Assembly (NCBI GenBank): GCA_035275845.1
Contig: DATEMD010000064.1
Span: 1-46,399 of the forward strand
Reading direction: 5' to 3'
Length of the DNA: 46,399 nucleotides
Source: REEB95 sp035275845
Lineage (GTDB): Bacteria > Pseudomonadota > Alphaproteobacteria > ATCC43930 > CGMCC-115725
The notes beneath the pieces are model-generated. The model was not told the DNA's origin. It was given only the letters and a program-made list of their open reading frames with translations, and ran no database searches. Shown piece by piece: positions 32,496 through 41,231 of the stretch; the first letter of the stretch is position 1, and each line of letters starts with the position of its first letter. The translations under genes were made by a program, and so were the position numbers.

Positions 32496-34869
32496 TCCCT
32501 CGCGCAAGCGCGTTGCCGTTCAGCACGCCAGCCGTCGCCGGTTGGGCGGCCACGCGCCGTGTACTGAGCGCGGCAGCAAAGAACAGGCTCAAGAAGGTGC
32601 CGATCGCGACCGTCACACCGATGTCGTGCAATACGGGAATGCGCGACAACGACAACAGGCCATACGCCGACACGGTGCACAGATTCGCGAGCACGATGGA
32701 GGCGACCGACCGGCCCTGCATCGCCGCATCGTCTTCGGCTCGCTCGAAGAAGAGGCAGTAATTCGAACCAACGGCGACAATGAGCAGGAAACCGACAACC
32801 TCGAAAATCGAAACCTTGCCGCCATCCAATGTCAAAAGCGCTGCCGTCGCGATCACCGATGCGGCGAGCGGCGCCGCGACGGCAATGACGCGCGCGGGCG
32901 ACCGCAATCCGACCAGCAGCAACGCCAGGATGGCGAGACTACCGATCGACGCCAGCAACACGGCTTCGTTCTGGAACGTTTGCAAGAGACGGTCGGATTC
33001 ATGATTGAGATCGACGAACGACACGCCCGGCAGCCGCGCGGCTGCAATCGCGGCGGCCACGGCAGCGGGATCCGTAACGGCGTGAAGCGGTGCGATCACG
33101 TTCCAGTGGTCGCCGCTGCGGACCAGCATCGAGTCGAGCCTCAGTTTGAGTGCCGTCGGCAGGCTTGCAGACGTCAGCAGAGGCGCCGTCCTTGCGGCGG
33201 CAACGTCACGGAAGAACGGATCGAAGGCATCCGGGCGGAACGGCAACCCGACGCGAGCCTGTTCGAAACGCGCGTGAAGCGTCTCAGCATCCGGCAGCGC
33301 CGCTTGCCGCTGCCGCTGTGTCTTATCGGCGGGCAAAACCTGACTCGGAACGTCGAAGCCGCCGAGTTGCTGTTGCGCCACCAGCTGGCGTAGCGTTGCC
33401 GCCAGGGCCTCGCTTTCCTCAAGCGCCTGCTGTTCGCCATCAGTCCTGAATACCGCAAAATAGCGGAGGTCCGGCACGCCGAGATCGTGCCGCAGCGCTT
33501 GATCGAGCGCCTGGTCGGCGGCGGGGATCGGACTTACGTCGGACAGATCCTCGTCCCAAAAGCCACCGCGATGCGACACGAGCGCGACGACGGCCGCCAG
33601 GACAACGAACGCGATAACCAGCCGCAACGGCCGCCGATGGCGGATGAACGCGAGCAAAGGCCGCGCGAGGATGCCGGCACCCGTTGCGAAGAACGCCGAC
33701 GGCACCAGGTGCGGCAGGACAAACCGGGTGACGCCGGCGGCAACAGCCAGGCCGACAATCGAGAACAGCCCGAGTTGCGCGAAGCCGGTGAAGCCGGAAA
33801 ACAGCATGGCACTAAAGCCGACGATCGATGTCAGAGCGCCGAGACGCAGCGTCGGCCAAATGCGCGCGAGCGTATCGCGAGCCGAATCGCCACGCGCCGT
33901 CTGCGTAAATAAATAGATCGCGTAATCGACTGATTCGCCGATCAGGGTCACGCCGAAGCCGAGGGTGACGCCATGGATGAAGCCGAAACCCAGCGACACG
34001 GCGGCGACGGCGGCAAGCGCGCCGCTCGCCACCGGCAAGAGGCCCAGCAGAAGAACCCGGGGCGATCGATAGGCGAACGCCAAAAGGCTCGCGGCGACGG
34101 CGACCGCGAGCAGCGACAGCCGCGTGGCATCGCGCTCGGTGGTGTCGCGCGTGCGGACCGCGAACACACCCGGGCCGCTTTCCGACAGACGGGCCGTTCC
34201 GGCGCCCGGCACGGCACGGCCGACTTCCTCGAAGGCATCGTGAATCTGCGCCAAGGCGCGTTGTTGCGCATCGATGTCGAAGCCCGCCGAACGCGTGTGA
34301 ATCAGCAACAATGCGCGATGATCGTCGGCCGAGAACCAGACACCGTCCCGGCTATGCGGGCCGTTGGCGCCGCCAAGCTGATGCAGCAACGTCAGCAGCT
34401 CGCCCGTCGGGTCGCTGGGTAGGCTCAGCTGGATGAACGCGCCCAGATCCGAACCGAGCAAGCCAAGATCATGCGCCAAGGCCGCGTGCAGCCCCGCGAC
34501 CGTGAAGCGATCGGCCGCCACGTCGGCGCTGAGCAGATAGCGGTTGCGCCAGACGAAATCCCGCGTGCCAGCAAACGATTTGTCATCGCCGTTCGCCACG
34601 TCGACGAACGCCTCGTTCGAACGCAAGCGTGCGGCCAAGGCTTCGCTCGAGGCAGCAAGCGTGTTCGGCGGCGCCCCGTCGATTGCGAGCAGGATCAGAT
34701 GCGACGCAGCGCCGTTGCTCACCTGCTCGGTGAGGACCTGTTGCGCCAGTGACGCCGAACGCGGCAGGAAGGCAGCCATATCGGTTCGGAGCGGCGTGCG
34801 GACCACAACAGCGGCGGCAACGATCACCAACAACAGCCAGACGCCAAACGCGACGCGTCTAGTGGGCAT
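32467..34869 (-). CDS. MMPL/RND-family exporter of pigment cluster
   Basis: An 800-residue transporter with an N-terminal helix, a periplasmic loop (about 30-240), five or six helices at about 245-430 including GVTLGFGVTLIGESVDYAIY, a second helix at about 420 followed by another periplasmic domain, and a final helix bundle with FEVVGFLLIVAVGSNYCLFF and FLSLFFAAALS. The conserved acidic GES-DYAIYLF segment is typical of the MMPL class. Such exporters accompany LolA-like carriers in aryl polyene and xanthomonadin clusters and are thought to move the lipid to the outer membrane. Its start overlaps the LolA-like gene by 11 bases. Confidence 0.9.
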   Translation of the reverse strand: MPTRRVAFGVWLLLVIVAAAVVVRTPLRTDMAAFLPRSASLAQQVLTEQVSNGAASHLILLAIDGAPPNTLAASSEALAARLRSNEAFVDVANGDDKSFAGTRDFVWRNRYLLSADVAADRFTVAGLHAALAHDLGLLGSDLGAFIQLSLPSDPTGELLTLLHQLGGANGPHSRDGVWFSADDHRALLLIHTRSAGFDIDAQQRALAQIHDAFEEVGRAVPGAGTARLSESGPGVFAVRTRDTTERDATRLSLLAVAVAASLLAFAYRSPRVLLLGLLPVASGALAAVAAVSLGFGFIHGVTLGFGVTLIGESVDYAIYLFTQTARGDSARDTLARIWPTLRLGALTSIVGFSAMLFSGFTGFAQLGLFSIVGLAVAAGVTRFVLPHLVPSAFFATGAGILARPLLAFIRHRRPLRLVIAFVVLAAVVALVSHRGGFWDEDLSDVSPIPAADQALDQALRHDLGVPDLRYFAVFRTDGEQQALEESEALAATLRQLVAQQQLGGFDVPSQVLPADKTQRQRQAALPDAETLHARFEQARVGLPFRPDAFDPFFRDVAAARTAPLLTSASLPTALKLRLDSMLVRSGDHWNVIAPLHAVTDPAAVAAAIAAARLPGVSFVDLNHESDRLLQTFQNEAVLLASIGSLAILALLLVGLRSPARVIAVAAPLAASVIATAALLTLDGGKVSIFEVVGFLLIVAVGSNYCLFFERAEDDAAMQGRSVASIVLANLCTVSAYGLLSLSRIPVLHDIGVTVAIGTFLSLFFAAALSTRRVAAQPATAGVLNGNALARGNERDHLSPP

Positions 34870-35482
34870 TGCCGACGTCTTCGACGATGCTCATCTCGGA
34901 AAGGTCGCCATTGCCGCTTTCGGTCGCGATGGCCCCGATCCGGTTTCCGCTACCCTGGATGCGTATCCATTTGACGAAGCGTGTCAGGTCGGCGCCTTTA
35001 GATTGCAGCAGAAGTTGCCAATCCGCGGCGCTGCCGGTGAGCTGCACGGCGTAGAAGCGCTCGAGCGTCGGCAAGTCGCCGGCAAGCGTGGCACGAATCC
35101 CTTCGACCAGGCCGCCGACCTGCGGGTAATCGGCCAATGAAACCTGATGCACCTGATTATCCGGACCGTCGACGATGACGATCTTGTCGCCTTCGAGGAC
35201 AAACCGTTCGGGCACCGGCGTCAGCGTAATTTTCTGCACGAGATCGGGGGCGACATAGGCGAGTGTGCCCGACGTCACCAGCGGCGCGCTCAGCATGTGC
35301 ATGGTCTTGCGCTCGGTGAACTGCGCCGAGGCCGACTTGACCTGCGCCAGCTCCCGCATCAGCTGCGACAAGCCCCAATCGCCAGCGGCAGCTGCCGGCC
35401 CTGCCGTGGCAGCTGGCATGGTCGCGGCAAGCCACGCACAAAGCGCGACGCAGAACCAAATTCCAACCCGGCTCAAGCCCAT
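34859..35482 (-). CDS. LolA-like outer-membrane lipid/lipoprotein carrier
   Basis: A 207-residue exported protein with a signal peptide (about 1-27, WFCVALCAWLAATMPAATA) followed by a LolA-like beta fold: ELAQVKSASAQFTERKTMHM, SGTLAYVAPDLVQKITLTP and the closing strands. Paralogues of LolA (COG2834) are standard members of aryl polyene clusters, where they are thought to carry the product across the periplasm. It overlaps the exporter start and lies one base from the acyltransferase stop, so it is co-translated with its functional partners. Confidence 0.88.
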   Translation of the reverse strand: MGLSRVGIWFCVALCAWLAATMPAATAGPAAAAGDWGLSQLMRELAQVKSASAQFTERKTMHMLSAPLVTSGTLAYVAPDLVQKITLTPVPERFVLEGDKIVIVDGPDNQVHQVSLADYPQVGGLVEGIRATLAGDLPTLERFYAVQLTGSAADWQLLLQSKGADLTRFVKWIRIQGSGNRIGAIATESGNGDLSEMSIVEDVGNAH

Positions 35483-35483
35483 G

Positions 35484-36389
35484 TCATGCCCAGAAGTCGT
35501 AGAAATTGAACCAGTTGAAGGGTGCCGCGCGGCAGTAATGTTCGAGCCGCGTCACGTAACGGCGCATCGTGCTGTCGAGCCACGCGCCGCTGTCTTGCGG
35601 CCGCGATTCCGCCGGGTCGGCGAGCGTTTCAAAAAACACCTCATAGGTTTGGCCGCCGCGATACAGACCGACCATCATCACGATCGGCCGTTGCAACAGC
35701 ATTGCGACCCGGAACGGCCCTTGTGGGAACGCCGCCGGCGCGCCGAGGAACGGATAGCGGACGAGATCCTTGCCATCAAAATTGCGGTCCGCCAAAAGAC
35801 CAACGAAATGTCCGCGCCGCAGGCGCTCTGCGACAGCGATCAAAGAATCCAGCCGGCCGAGGCCAATCACCTCCGTCTCGAGCTGGGGATTGATGGCCGC
35901 CAGAGCCGCGCGAATTTTCCGCGCGTTTTCCTCATACATGAGGAGGCTGATCGGCAGGTTGTGGCGACGGCGGCGGCCGACCGCCCGCGCCACCTCGAAA
36001 CTGCCAAAATGCGCGCCAAACAGCACGCAACCGTTACCGCGACGCTCGATCTCATGCACGATTTCCTCGCCATGCACGCGGATATCAAACTGGTCGCCTT
36101 GTTCGTTCAGGAGAAACACGCGATCGAGCACGCAGGACGCGAAGGTCAGATAATGACGAAATACGTCCGCGAGGTGCGGTTGGCGGCCGAGGACGCGCGC
36201 GAGATACTGTCGGGAACTCCGTGCCGCTGCGGTTGAGGATGCGAGGAAATAAAGGCAAATCGGGTAAAGGAACAGCCGCGCCGTCCGCCGCCCCAGGCGC
36301 AATGCGATCCAAACGCCGAGCTTGATCAACGGCAAAGCGCCGCGCTCGGCACGCACCGTCCATTCCTGGGCGAACGAATCTTCGGTCAC
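35484..36389 (-). CDS. LpxL/HtrB-like lipid acyltransferase
   Basis: A 301-residue protein of the lysophospholipid acyltransferase family that contains lipid A acyltransferases. The H-x4-E signature is His127...Glu132 in GAHFGSFEVAR, and LLADRNFDGKDLVRYPFLG matches the later motif of LpxL-type enzymes. One N-terminal membrane segment (residues 20-50) anchors it in the inner membrane. The GTG at 36389 overlaps the stop of the dehydratase gene (GTGA), which decides the start against the longer frame. In aryl polyene clusters this enzyme is believed to help build the lipid portion of the molecule. Confidence 0.88.
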   Translation of the reverse strand: MTEDSFAQEWTVRAERGALPLIKLGVWIALRLGRRTARLFLYPICLYFLASSTAAARSSRQYLARVLGRQPHLADVFRHYLTFASCVLDRVFLLNEQGDQFDIRVHGEEIVHEIERRGNGCVLFGAHFGSFEVARAVGRRRRHNLPISLLMYEENARKIRAALAAINPQLETEVIGLGRLDSLIAVAERLRRGHFVGLLADRNFDGKDLVRYPFLGAPAAFPQGPFRVAMLLQRPIVMMVGLYRGGQTYEVFFETLADPAESRPQDSGAWLDSTMRRYVTRLEHYCRAAPFNWFNFYDFWA

Positions 36390-36697
36390 GGCGACGCCGC
36401 CCCGATCTCGAGCGTGCCGGTCGCCGCCACGCTGTCGCCGCCAGCCAAGAGGCATTCGAATTTGATCGCACCATCGGCGTGGGATTGCCACCGCACATCC
36501 ACGCTTTCACCCGGTCGAACCGGCCTAAAGAACTTCGCGGTGCGAATCACGATCGCGCCGCCGCTACCGGCCGCTTCGACAACGGCCTTCACCACCTCGT
36601 CGAGCAACAGAGCACCGGGAATGATCGGATTGGACGGAAAATGTCCGGCGGCGGTTGGATGATCCTTCGCGAAACGTACCTCGGCCGACTGCCACAT
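36386..36697 (-). CDS. FabZ-like hotdog dehydratase (ApeI-like)
   Basis: A small hotdog protein of 103 residues. FAKDHPTAAGHFPSNPIIPG includes the His13/His19-Phe20 region of FabA/FabZ-type dehydratases, followed by GALLLDEVV. This size and pattern match the ApeI family of aryl polyene clusters. It is two bases from the AMP ligase stop and overlaps the acyltransferase start. It is the second dehydratase of the operon. Confidence 0.88.
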   Translation of the reverse strand: MWQSAEVRFAKDHPTAAGHFPSNPIIPGALLLDEVVKAVVEAAGSGGAIVIRTAKFFRPVRPGESVDVRWQSHADGAIKFECLLAGGDSVAATGTLEIGAASP

Positions 36698-36699
36698 CG

Positions 36700-38079
36700 C
36701 TATACGCCTCGGTGGCGGCTGACGAGCTGCAATAGCGTTTCGCGCGGCAACTTGCCCAACGCATTGCGCGGCAATTCATCGACGAGCACGAGTGGCCGCG
36801 GCAGAAACGCGGCATCGACGCGCTCGCGCAATGCCTGCAACACGGCTTCCGACCGCAATCCCGGCGCCACCGCGACGGCCATCAGGCGCGCGACGTGTCG
36901 ACCATCGGGTTCCGGCATGAAAAAGGCGCCGTCTTTCACGCCCTCGATGCTCAGAAGCAGATGGTTGAGATGCGCCAACGACGTGCGTTTGCCGGCAACG
37001 TCCACCAGATCGGCCGACCGGCCGCCGAGCAGAAATGTCGCCGGTCCGGTCCGTTCGATCGCGTCGTGCAGCAGGACCGTCCCTTGAACCGACGTGCCAC
37101 CGGCCCACGTGCCACGCATGTCCTGGCTCAGGCTCACGCCGTCGAGGCACCGCCATTGCGGTTCACGTACGGATCGGCGCGTGGCGATCTGGCCGGCCTC
37201 GGTGCAGCCATAAATCTCGACCAGCGGCGCCTGGAAGCACGCCTCTGCCTGCGCCGCGAGCTCGACGGATAGCGGCGCCGTCGCCGAAAGAACGAGGTCA
37301 ATCGGCGGCATTCCGGCCGGCTCGGCCACGAGCGCCCGGAGATGCACCGGCGTCGTGACCAGGATGCGCGGCCGGGGCGCTGCCTCGACTGCGGCGCGGA
37401 TATCGCCGGGATAGAGCGGCCGCGCGGCATCGACGATCAAGCCGTGCTGGAGGCCCAGCAGGATTGTCGACTCCAGACCATAACTGTGTTGATGCGGCAC
37501 GGTGCCGATCAGGATCGCGCAGCCGCGTTGCGATAATCCGAGACGATCGCCTGCGGCGCGTGCGCTGCGGACGAGTGTTCCCCAGGATTTTGGCACGGCT
37601 TTCGGACGGCCCGTCGATCCCGACGTGAAAAGAATCAGCGCCGGCTGGCCACCCGGCAGCATCGGCATGTCCGGTATCGCGCCGTCATCCTCGAACCGGT
37701 CGGGATAGACGACGCTCGGAAACGGCGGCCGCAGCGTATCGGTCAGCGCATAAAGATCGGGATAATCGGCCGCCAAGGTCTTGAGCACGCCCGGCGCATC
37801 GCTTGGCGGCAGCAGGCTGATCTGCTGTCGACACAAGGCGGCGGCAAAGCCGACCATGAAGCGATACCGGTCGGTACACAGATTGAGAACGTATTTGTGC
37901 GCCGGCAATCGGGCAGCAAGCGACGCGATATCGCGTAAGAACTGCGTCCGATCGATCCGTCGTTGTGCGCGGACCGCCACGATATCGTCTTTGCCGGCGT
38001 GCTGCGCGATCGGGTAGACGCCTTCGGCGGCGAACGGCGTCTCATCTTCCCGTGCGATGTCGAGCCGGTCGCGTGACAT
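36700..38079 (-). CDS. AMP-dependent acyl/aryl ligase (ApeH-like)
   Basis: A 459-residue ANL-family ligase. The ATP motif ALILFTSGSTGRPKAVPKSW is at about 148-167, EIYGCTEAGQIATRRS follows, and the catalytic lysine is in RNALGKLPRETL near the C-terminus. The frame extends upstream, but the ATG at 38079 overlaps the stop of the membrane-protein gene (TGATG). In aryl polyene clusters the corresponding ApeH activates an aromatic acid such as 4-hydroxybenzoate and loads it on the ACP as starter. An analogous role is inferred here; no gene for making the aromatic starter is in the window. Confidence 0.9.
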   Translation of the reverse strand: MSRDRLDIAREDETPFAAEGVYPIAQHAGKDDIVAVRAQRRIDRTQFLRDIASLAARLPAHKYVLNLCTDRYRFMVGFAAALCRQQISLLPPSDAPGVLKTLAADYPDLYALTDTLRPPFPSVVYPDRFEDDGAIPDMPMLPGGQPALILFTSGSTGRPKAVPKSWGTLVRSARAAGDRLGLSQRGCAILIGTVPHQHSYGLESTILLGLQHGLIVDAARPLYPGDIRAAVEAAPRPRILVTTPVHLRALVAEPAGMPPIDLVLSATAPLSVELAAQAEACFQAPLVEIYGCTEAGQIATRRSVREPQWRCLDGVSLSQDMRGTWAGGTSVQGTVLLHDAIERTGPATFLLGGRSADLVDVAGKRTSLAHLNHLLLSIEGVKDGAFFMPEPDGRHVARLMAVAVAPGLRSEAVLQALRERVDAAFLPRPLVLVDELPRNALGKLPRETLLQLVSRHRGV

Positions 38080-38639
38080 CAGGACGAACTCGCCCGCTCC
38101 TCGCGCGGCTTCCGGACGTCGGCGACCATGTCCAAGATCGTCGCCAGCGAATGCCGAGGCGGATCCTTTAGACAATGGAGACGGCAGAAATATTCGGCCG
38201 TGTACATCGCCACCACCATCGGAATATCCAGCACGTTGACGAAAAACGACCAGACCACCAACGGCGCCAGCACAAAAAGCGTTATCGACGTCGCAAGCTG
38301 CGCGGCAAAGAAGCAGCACCACGCCATGGTCACACGCCGTGTATAGATGACCAGTTCACCCGAGATCGGACCGTGCAGCTTGCGCGCCATCGCCGTGATG
38401 AGCGGATCGCGACCTGGCCGCAACGTCAGCCCGAATGTCAGGAGCAAGCCACCATAAATCGCCCAGTGCGTGAAGGCCGAGACCGTCACGAAACCGCTCC
38501 TGAACAGCGCACCGAGACTCAGCGGTGACGCAAAGTGGATGCGGCTGGTTTCGACAATTATGACGTGAAACACCACCGGAACGACGGCCAATGCCGCGAT
38601 CGCCGAGAGACGGGCGCGTGTTGCCGCCGCAACCGCCAT
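38079..38639 (-). CDS. COG4648-like membrane protein of pigment cluster
   Basis: A 186-residue integral membrane protein with about four helices (ALAVVPVVFHVIIV, GFVTVSAFTHWAIYGGLLLT, AWCCFFAAQLATSITLFVLA, WSFFVNVLDIPMVVAMYTAE). Its sequence style matches the predicted membrane proteins (COG4648) found next to the AMP ligase in aryl polyene and flexirubin loci. The function is unknown. It begins directly after the ACP stop (TAG then ATG), and its TGA overlaps the ligase ATG. Confidence 0.85.
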   Translation of the reverse strand: MAVAAATRARLSAIAALAVVPVVFHVIIVETSRIHFASPLSLGALFRSGFVTVSAFTHWAIYGGLLLTFGLTLRPGRDPLITAMARKLHGPISGELVIYTRRVTMAWCCFFAAQLATSITLFVLAPLVVWSFFVNVLDIPMVVAMYTAEYFCRLHCLKDPPRHSLATILDMVADVRKPREERASSS

Positions 38640-38915
38640 CTACGGTCCCCGACTGCGCTGGATAAAGGCGTTGAGGCTGCGCAGCGAGCTGAAGATCTGT
38701 GCGTTATTCTTGTCGTCGGCGCGCAGCTTGACGCCGAATTGCTGCGACACGACCAAGGCAATTTCCAGCATATCGATCGAGTCCAATCCCAACCCCTCGC
38801 CGTAAAGCGGCGCCTGCGGATCGATTTCCGCGGCGGCCACGTCGAGATTGAGCGTTTTGACGATCAGGCGTGCCAAATCGGCTTCTTGCGCGCTTTGCGT
38901 ATTGATATCGTTCAT
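38640..38915 (-). CDS. Acyl carrier protein of pigment cluster
   Basis: A 91-residue ACP. The phosphopantetheine serine is in GEGLGLDSIDMLEIALVVSQ. It starts at the ATG at 38915 (a GTG one codon upstream is possible) with only a weak ribosome-binding site. It is the first gene of the long minus-strand operon that ends with the ketoreductase at 27231. Typical aryl polyene clusters have two ACPs; only one is seen here. Confidence 0.92.
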   Translation of the reverse strand: MNDINTQSAQEADLARLIVKTLNLDVAAAEIDPQAPLYGEGLGLDSIDMLEIALVVSQQFGVKLRADDKNNAQIFSSLRSLNAFIQRSRGP

Positions 38916-38976
38916 CACACGATGATTTTTGTTTTAACCGGCACAAGCCCGGTTTGGTTCAACGGGCGTACAGGCC

Positions 38977-39288
38977 TTATTGGCCGGAACTCTTGTTTGT
39001 CGTTGACGAGCCCTGGCTCCCGTTGAATTTCGCGGCCGCGGCCGCCGTCCCCGCCTTGATGGCTTCCCACGTCATGATCGCCCCCTGCTTGATCCCCTCG
39101 CCAATTTGCGTTGCCCCTTCACCCACCCGATCTGCGCCGGATTTGAACTGCTGGGCCACGCCGCTTCCTGTTTGTGGATCCGTCGATGTTTGCGCCACGG
39201 CCAAACCGGAGCCGCCCATCGCCGACACGGCGATGGCTATGGCCAAGAACAGCGTTTTCAGACGTCCCAAGGCTCCCTCGTTTCCCAA
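38977..39288 (-). CDS. Small exported protein of unknown function
   Basis: An approximately 103-residue protein with a signal-like N-terminus (TLFLAIAIAVSAMGGSGLAVAQ) and a short helical, glycine/alanine-rich mature part (SGADRVGEGATQIGEGIKQG). No ATG fits; a TTG at 39288, or a TTG six codons later (39270) with GAGGGA nearby, would be the start. It lies 61 bases upstream of the pigment-operon ACP on the same strand. I do not recognise a family. The amphipathic helix suggests a periplasmic or surface-associated peptide. Confidence 0.6.
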   Translation of the reverse strand: MGNEGALGRLKTLFLAIAIAVSAMGGSGLAVAQTSTDPQTGSGVAQQFKSGADRVGEGATQIGEGIKQGAIMTWEAIKAGTAAAAAKFNGSQGSSTTNKSSGQ

Positions 39289-39766
39289 CCAATCTGTGGG
39301 GCCCTTTTGGACGATTATCTATAGTTTAGCGAGGCACTACAATTGGCTTCGCAGGGCGCTTGCAGGTCTGTCGCGGCGCAAGCCAACGCCCCGCCGCACG
39401 TGGCATCCGGCGCAGAAGGTCCGCTCTCGCGGCGCACGATCACGCTGGGTCGCATCGCGGCCACCGATCGGCGAAACAAAACATTCCATCGCCGCTGCGG
39501 GCCGATAAAACCATCGCAGCGCACACACCTCTGGCCGGAGAACATGCGCCTCAGATCGTCACCGGATTTGACGGCGGCGCATCACGTCCGACACGGAATT
39601 CAGCAGGTCTTTAATCTTCCGACACGCCATGCCGCCGTATGCGGCACCCGTCCGCACCGACCGGTATCCTTCCGGCGTCAACTCAATCTACTTTTGAGGC
39701 CTATACGCCGGCGATGAAATCGGCGATCACAGAGTCGTCCCAACACTCCGGTTACCCAACTTCATA

Positions 39767-39796
39767 CCCGCGGCGACATGGTCGTCGCGGGTTTTT
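39767..39796 (+). terminator. Rho-independent terminator (plus strand)
   Basis: CCCGCGGCGAC (39767-39777) pairs with GTCGTCGCGGG (39781-39791), with one G-U pair and a short loop of about three bases, and is followed immediately by TTTTT. The T run is only on the plus strand. No coding gene precedes it on that strand, so it may end a small RNA. Confidence 0.75.
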
Positions 39797-39886
39797 CTAC
39801 GGCACCGATCGGTGTTTCGCGAGCACGCAACGGCGATGCGTGATCGCAAGCGTCAGATATTTCTCGACCAGCTCGCCAAAAGGTTG

Positions 39887-39915
39887 CTGCCGGCACGCGG
39901 GGGGCATGCCGGCAG
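39887..39915 (-). terminator. Probable terminator of the sigma-54 activator gene
   Basis: CTGCCGGCA and TGCCGGCAG form a perfect nine-pair stem around an 11-base loop. On the minus strand it is followed by CAACCTTTT, a modest T run. It lies 111 bases downstream of the activator stop codon. Confidence 0.5.
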
Positions 39916-40025
39916 CGGAGATGGCCCGATCATGGGAGCAGTCGAGGGAGGCGCTGCCCGCGGACGGCCATCACAGCTCTCCGCCGCATCAAAGCAATCC
40001 CCGGCGGCGGCAGTGTCGGCGATCG

Positions 40026-41231
40026 TCACGCATGGCTGCGATCCGCACCGAGCGGTACCGAGCTTCGGCCAGGCGTGCGATCGATCGCGATGCCGTGCTT
40101 CTGAATGAGCCGATAGAGCGTCATGCGCGAGATGTGCAGGTCTTTCGCCGATCGCTTGATGTTGAACCGATTGCGTTCCAGCGTTTGCCTGACCAACTGC
40201 ACTTCCGTTTCCGCCCGCGCCTTCAATAGATCCTGATTGTCGCCGTCCGGCGTCTTTGGCGTTTGGATCAGTCCGAGATCGCGCACCTCGATGGCAGATC
40301 CGTCGGCCATGACGGCGGCACGCCGAATGCACGCGATCAGCTCGCGCACATTGCCCGGCCACGTGTAGCTGGCGATGCAAGCTTCCGCAGCCGACGACAG
40401 CACGAGGTCCGGCCGGCCCAGCTCATCAGCGAAGCGCTGAAGGAAAAATTTTGCGAGCAGCTGAACGTCTTCGCCGCGCTCACGCAACGGCGGCAGGGCG
40501 AGCGTCAACACGTTCAGCCGATAGTACAGATCCTCGCGGAATCGCCGCTCGGCGACGGCTTGACGCAGGTTGATGTTCGTCGCGGCAATGACGCGGGTGT
40601 TGATGGTGATCGACTTGCAGCTGCCGACGCGCTCGATCGTTTTTTCCTGAAGAAACCGGAGCAAATGGACCTGCGTTTCCAGCGGCAGATCACCGATTTC
40701 ATCGAGGAAGACGGTGCCGTTTTCTGCCGCTTCGATGCGTCCGATCTTACGTGTGGCCGCGCCGGTGAATGCACCCTTCTCATAGCCGAAGAGCTCGGAG
40801 CTGATCAGCGTGGTCGGAATCGCGCCGCAGTTGATCGCGACAAAGGGTCCATTCTTCCAGGCTGACCGCTCGTGCATTGCGCGCGCGACCAATTCCTTGC
40901 CCGTACCGCTGTCGCCAGTGATCAGCACCGGCGCGTTCGACGCGGCGAACCGCCGGATCGAATCGAAAATTCGCATCATTGCCGGGCTGGCGCCGACCAT
41001 ATAACCAGAGAAATCCTCGCCGTCCTCGCGGCCCGATCCCATACGATCGACAGCCTGGGTGCGAGCGCCGGTCGAAATCAGATCGTGCACCCGCTTCCGC
41101 AATGCCGGGTCTTGCACGCACAGTTCGAGAAGAAACTTGGAAAGGCCGGCCGCGCCGATGCGGCCGATTTCGTCAACATTGGGAGCGTCGCCGACGTTCG
41201 GTTGAATCGCCGCCACTCGATTGGAAAGCAT
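40026..41231 (-). CDS. Sigma-54-dependent transcriptional activator (AAA+, Fis-type HTH)
   Basis: With the ATG at 41231 (GGGGG about 11 bases upstream) the protein has 401 residues. A short N-terminal part of about 75 residues shows no receiver or PAS signature. The AAA+ domain follows with Walker A GDSGTGKE (106-113), the sigma-54 contact loop GAFTGA (153-158) and Walker B GTVFLDEIGD (172-181). The C-terminus carries a Fis-type helix-turn-helix (RSAKDLHISRMTLYRLIQKHG). It opens promoters recognised by RpoN. Immediately beside it, an amyloid-type operon has a near-perfect sigma-54 promoter at its head, so this is the likely dedicated activator. How its activity is controlled is not visible. 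Confidence 0.92.
   Translation of the reverse strand: MLSNRVAAIQPNVGDAPNVDEIGRIGAAGLSKFLLELCVQDPALRKRVHDLISTGARTQAVDRMGSGREDGEDFSGYMVGASPAMMRIFDSIRRFAASNAPVLITGDSGTGKELVARAMHERSAWKNGPFVAINCGAIPTTLISSELFGYEKGAFTGAATRKIGRIEAAENGTVFLDEIGDLPLETQVHLLRFLQEKTIERVGSCKSITINTRVIAATNINLRQAVAERRFREDLYYRLNVLTLALPPLRERGEDVQLLAKFFLQRFADELGRPDLVLSSAAEACIASYTWPGNVRELIACIRRAAVMADGSAIEVRDLGLIQTPKTPDGDNQDLLKARAETEVQLVRQTLERNRFNIKRSAKDLHISRMTLYRLIQKHGIAIDRTPGRSSVPLGADRSHA

Larger units (their letters stand above)
39289..40025. other. Gene-free stretch between small exported protein and sigma-54 activator
   Basis: No frame here looks like a real protein. The stretch holds a strong rho-independent terminator on the plus strand (39767-39796), with no plus-strand gene in front of it, and a GC-rich hairpin (39887-39915) that probably ends the activator transcript on the minus strand. 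An untranslated RNA ending at 39796 is possible. Confidence 0.55.

Noticed and set aside
39337..39528. CxxCH heme-binding motif (FCAGCH) in a minus-strand frame
   Set aside because: The surrounding frame is arginine-rich without cytochrome c features; the motif probably arises by chance.
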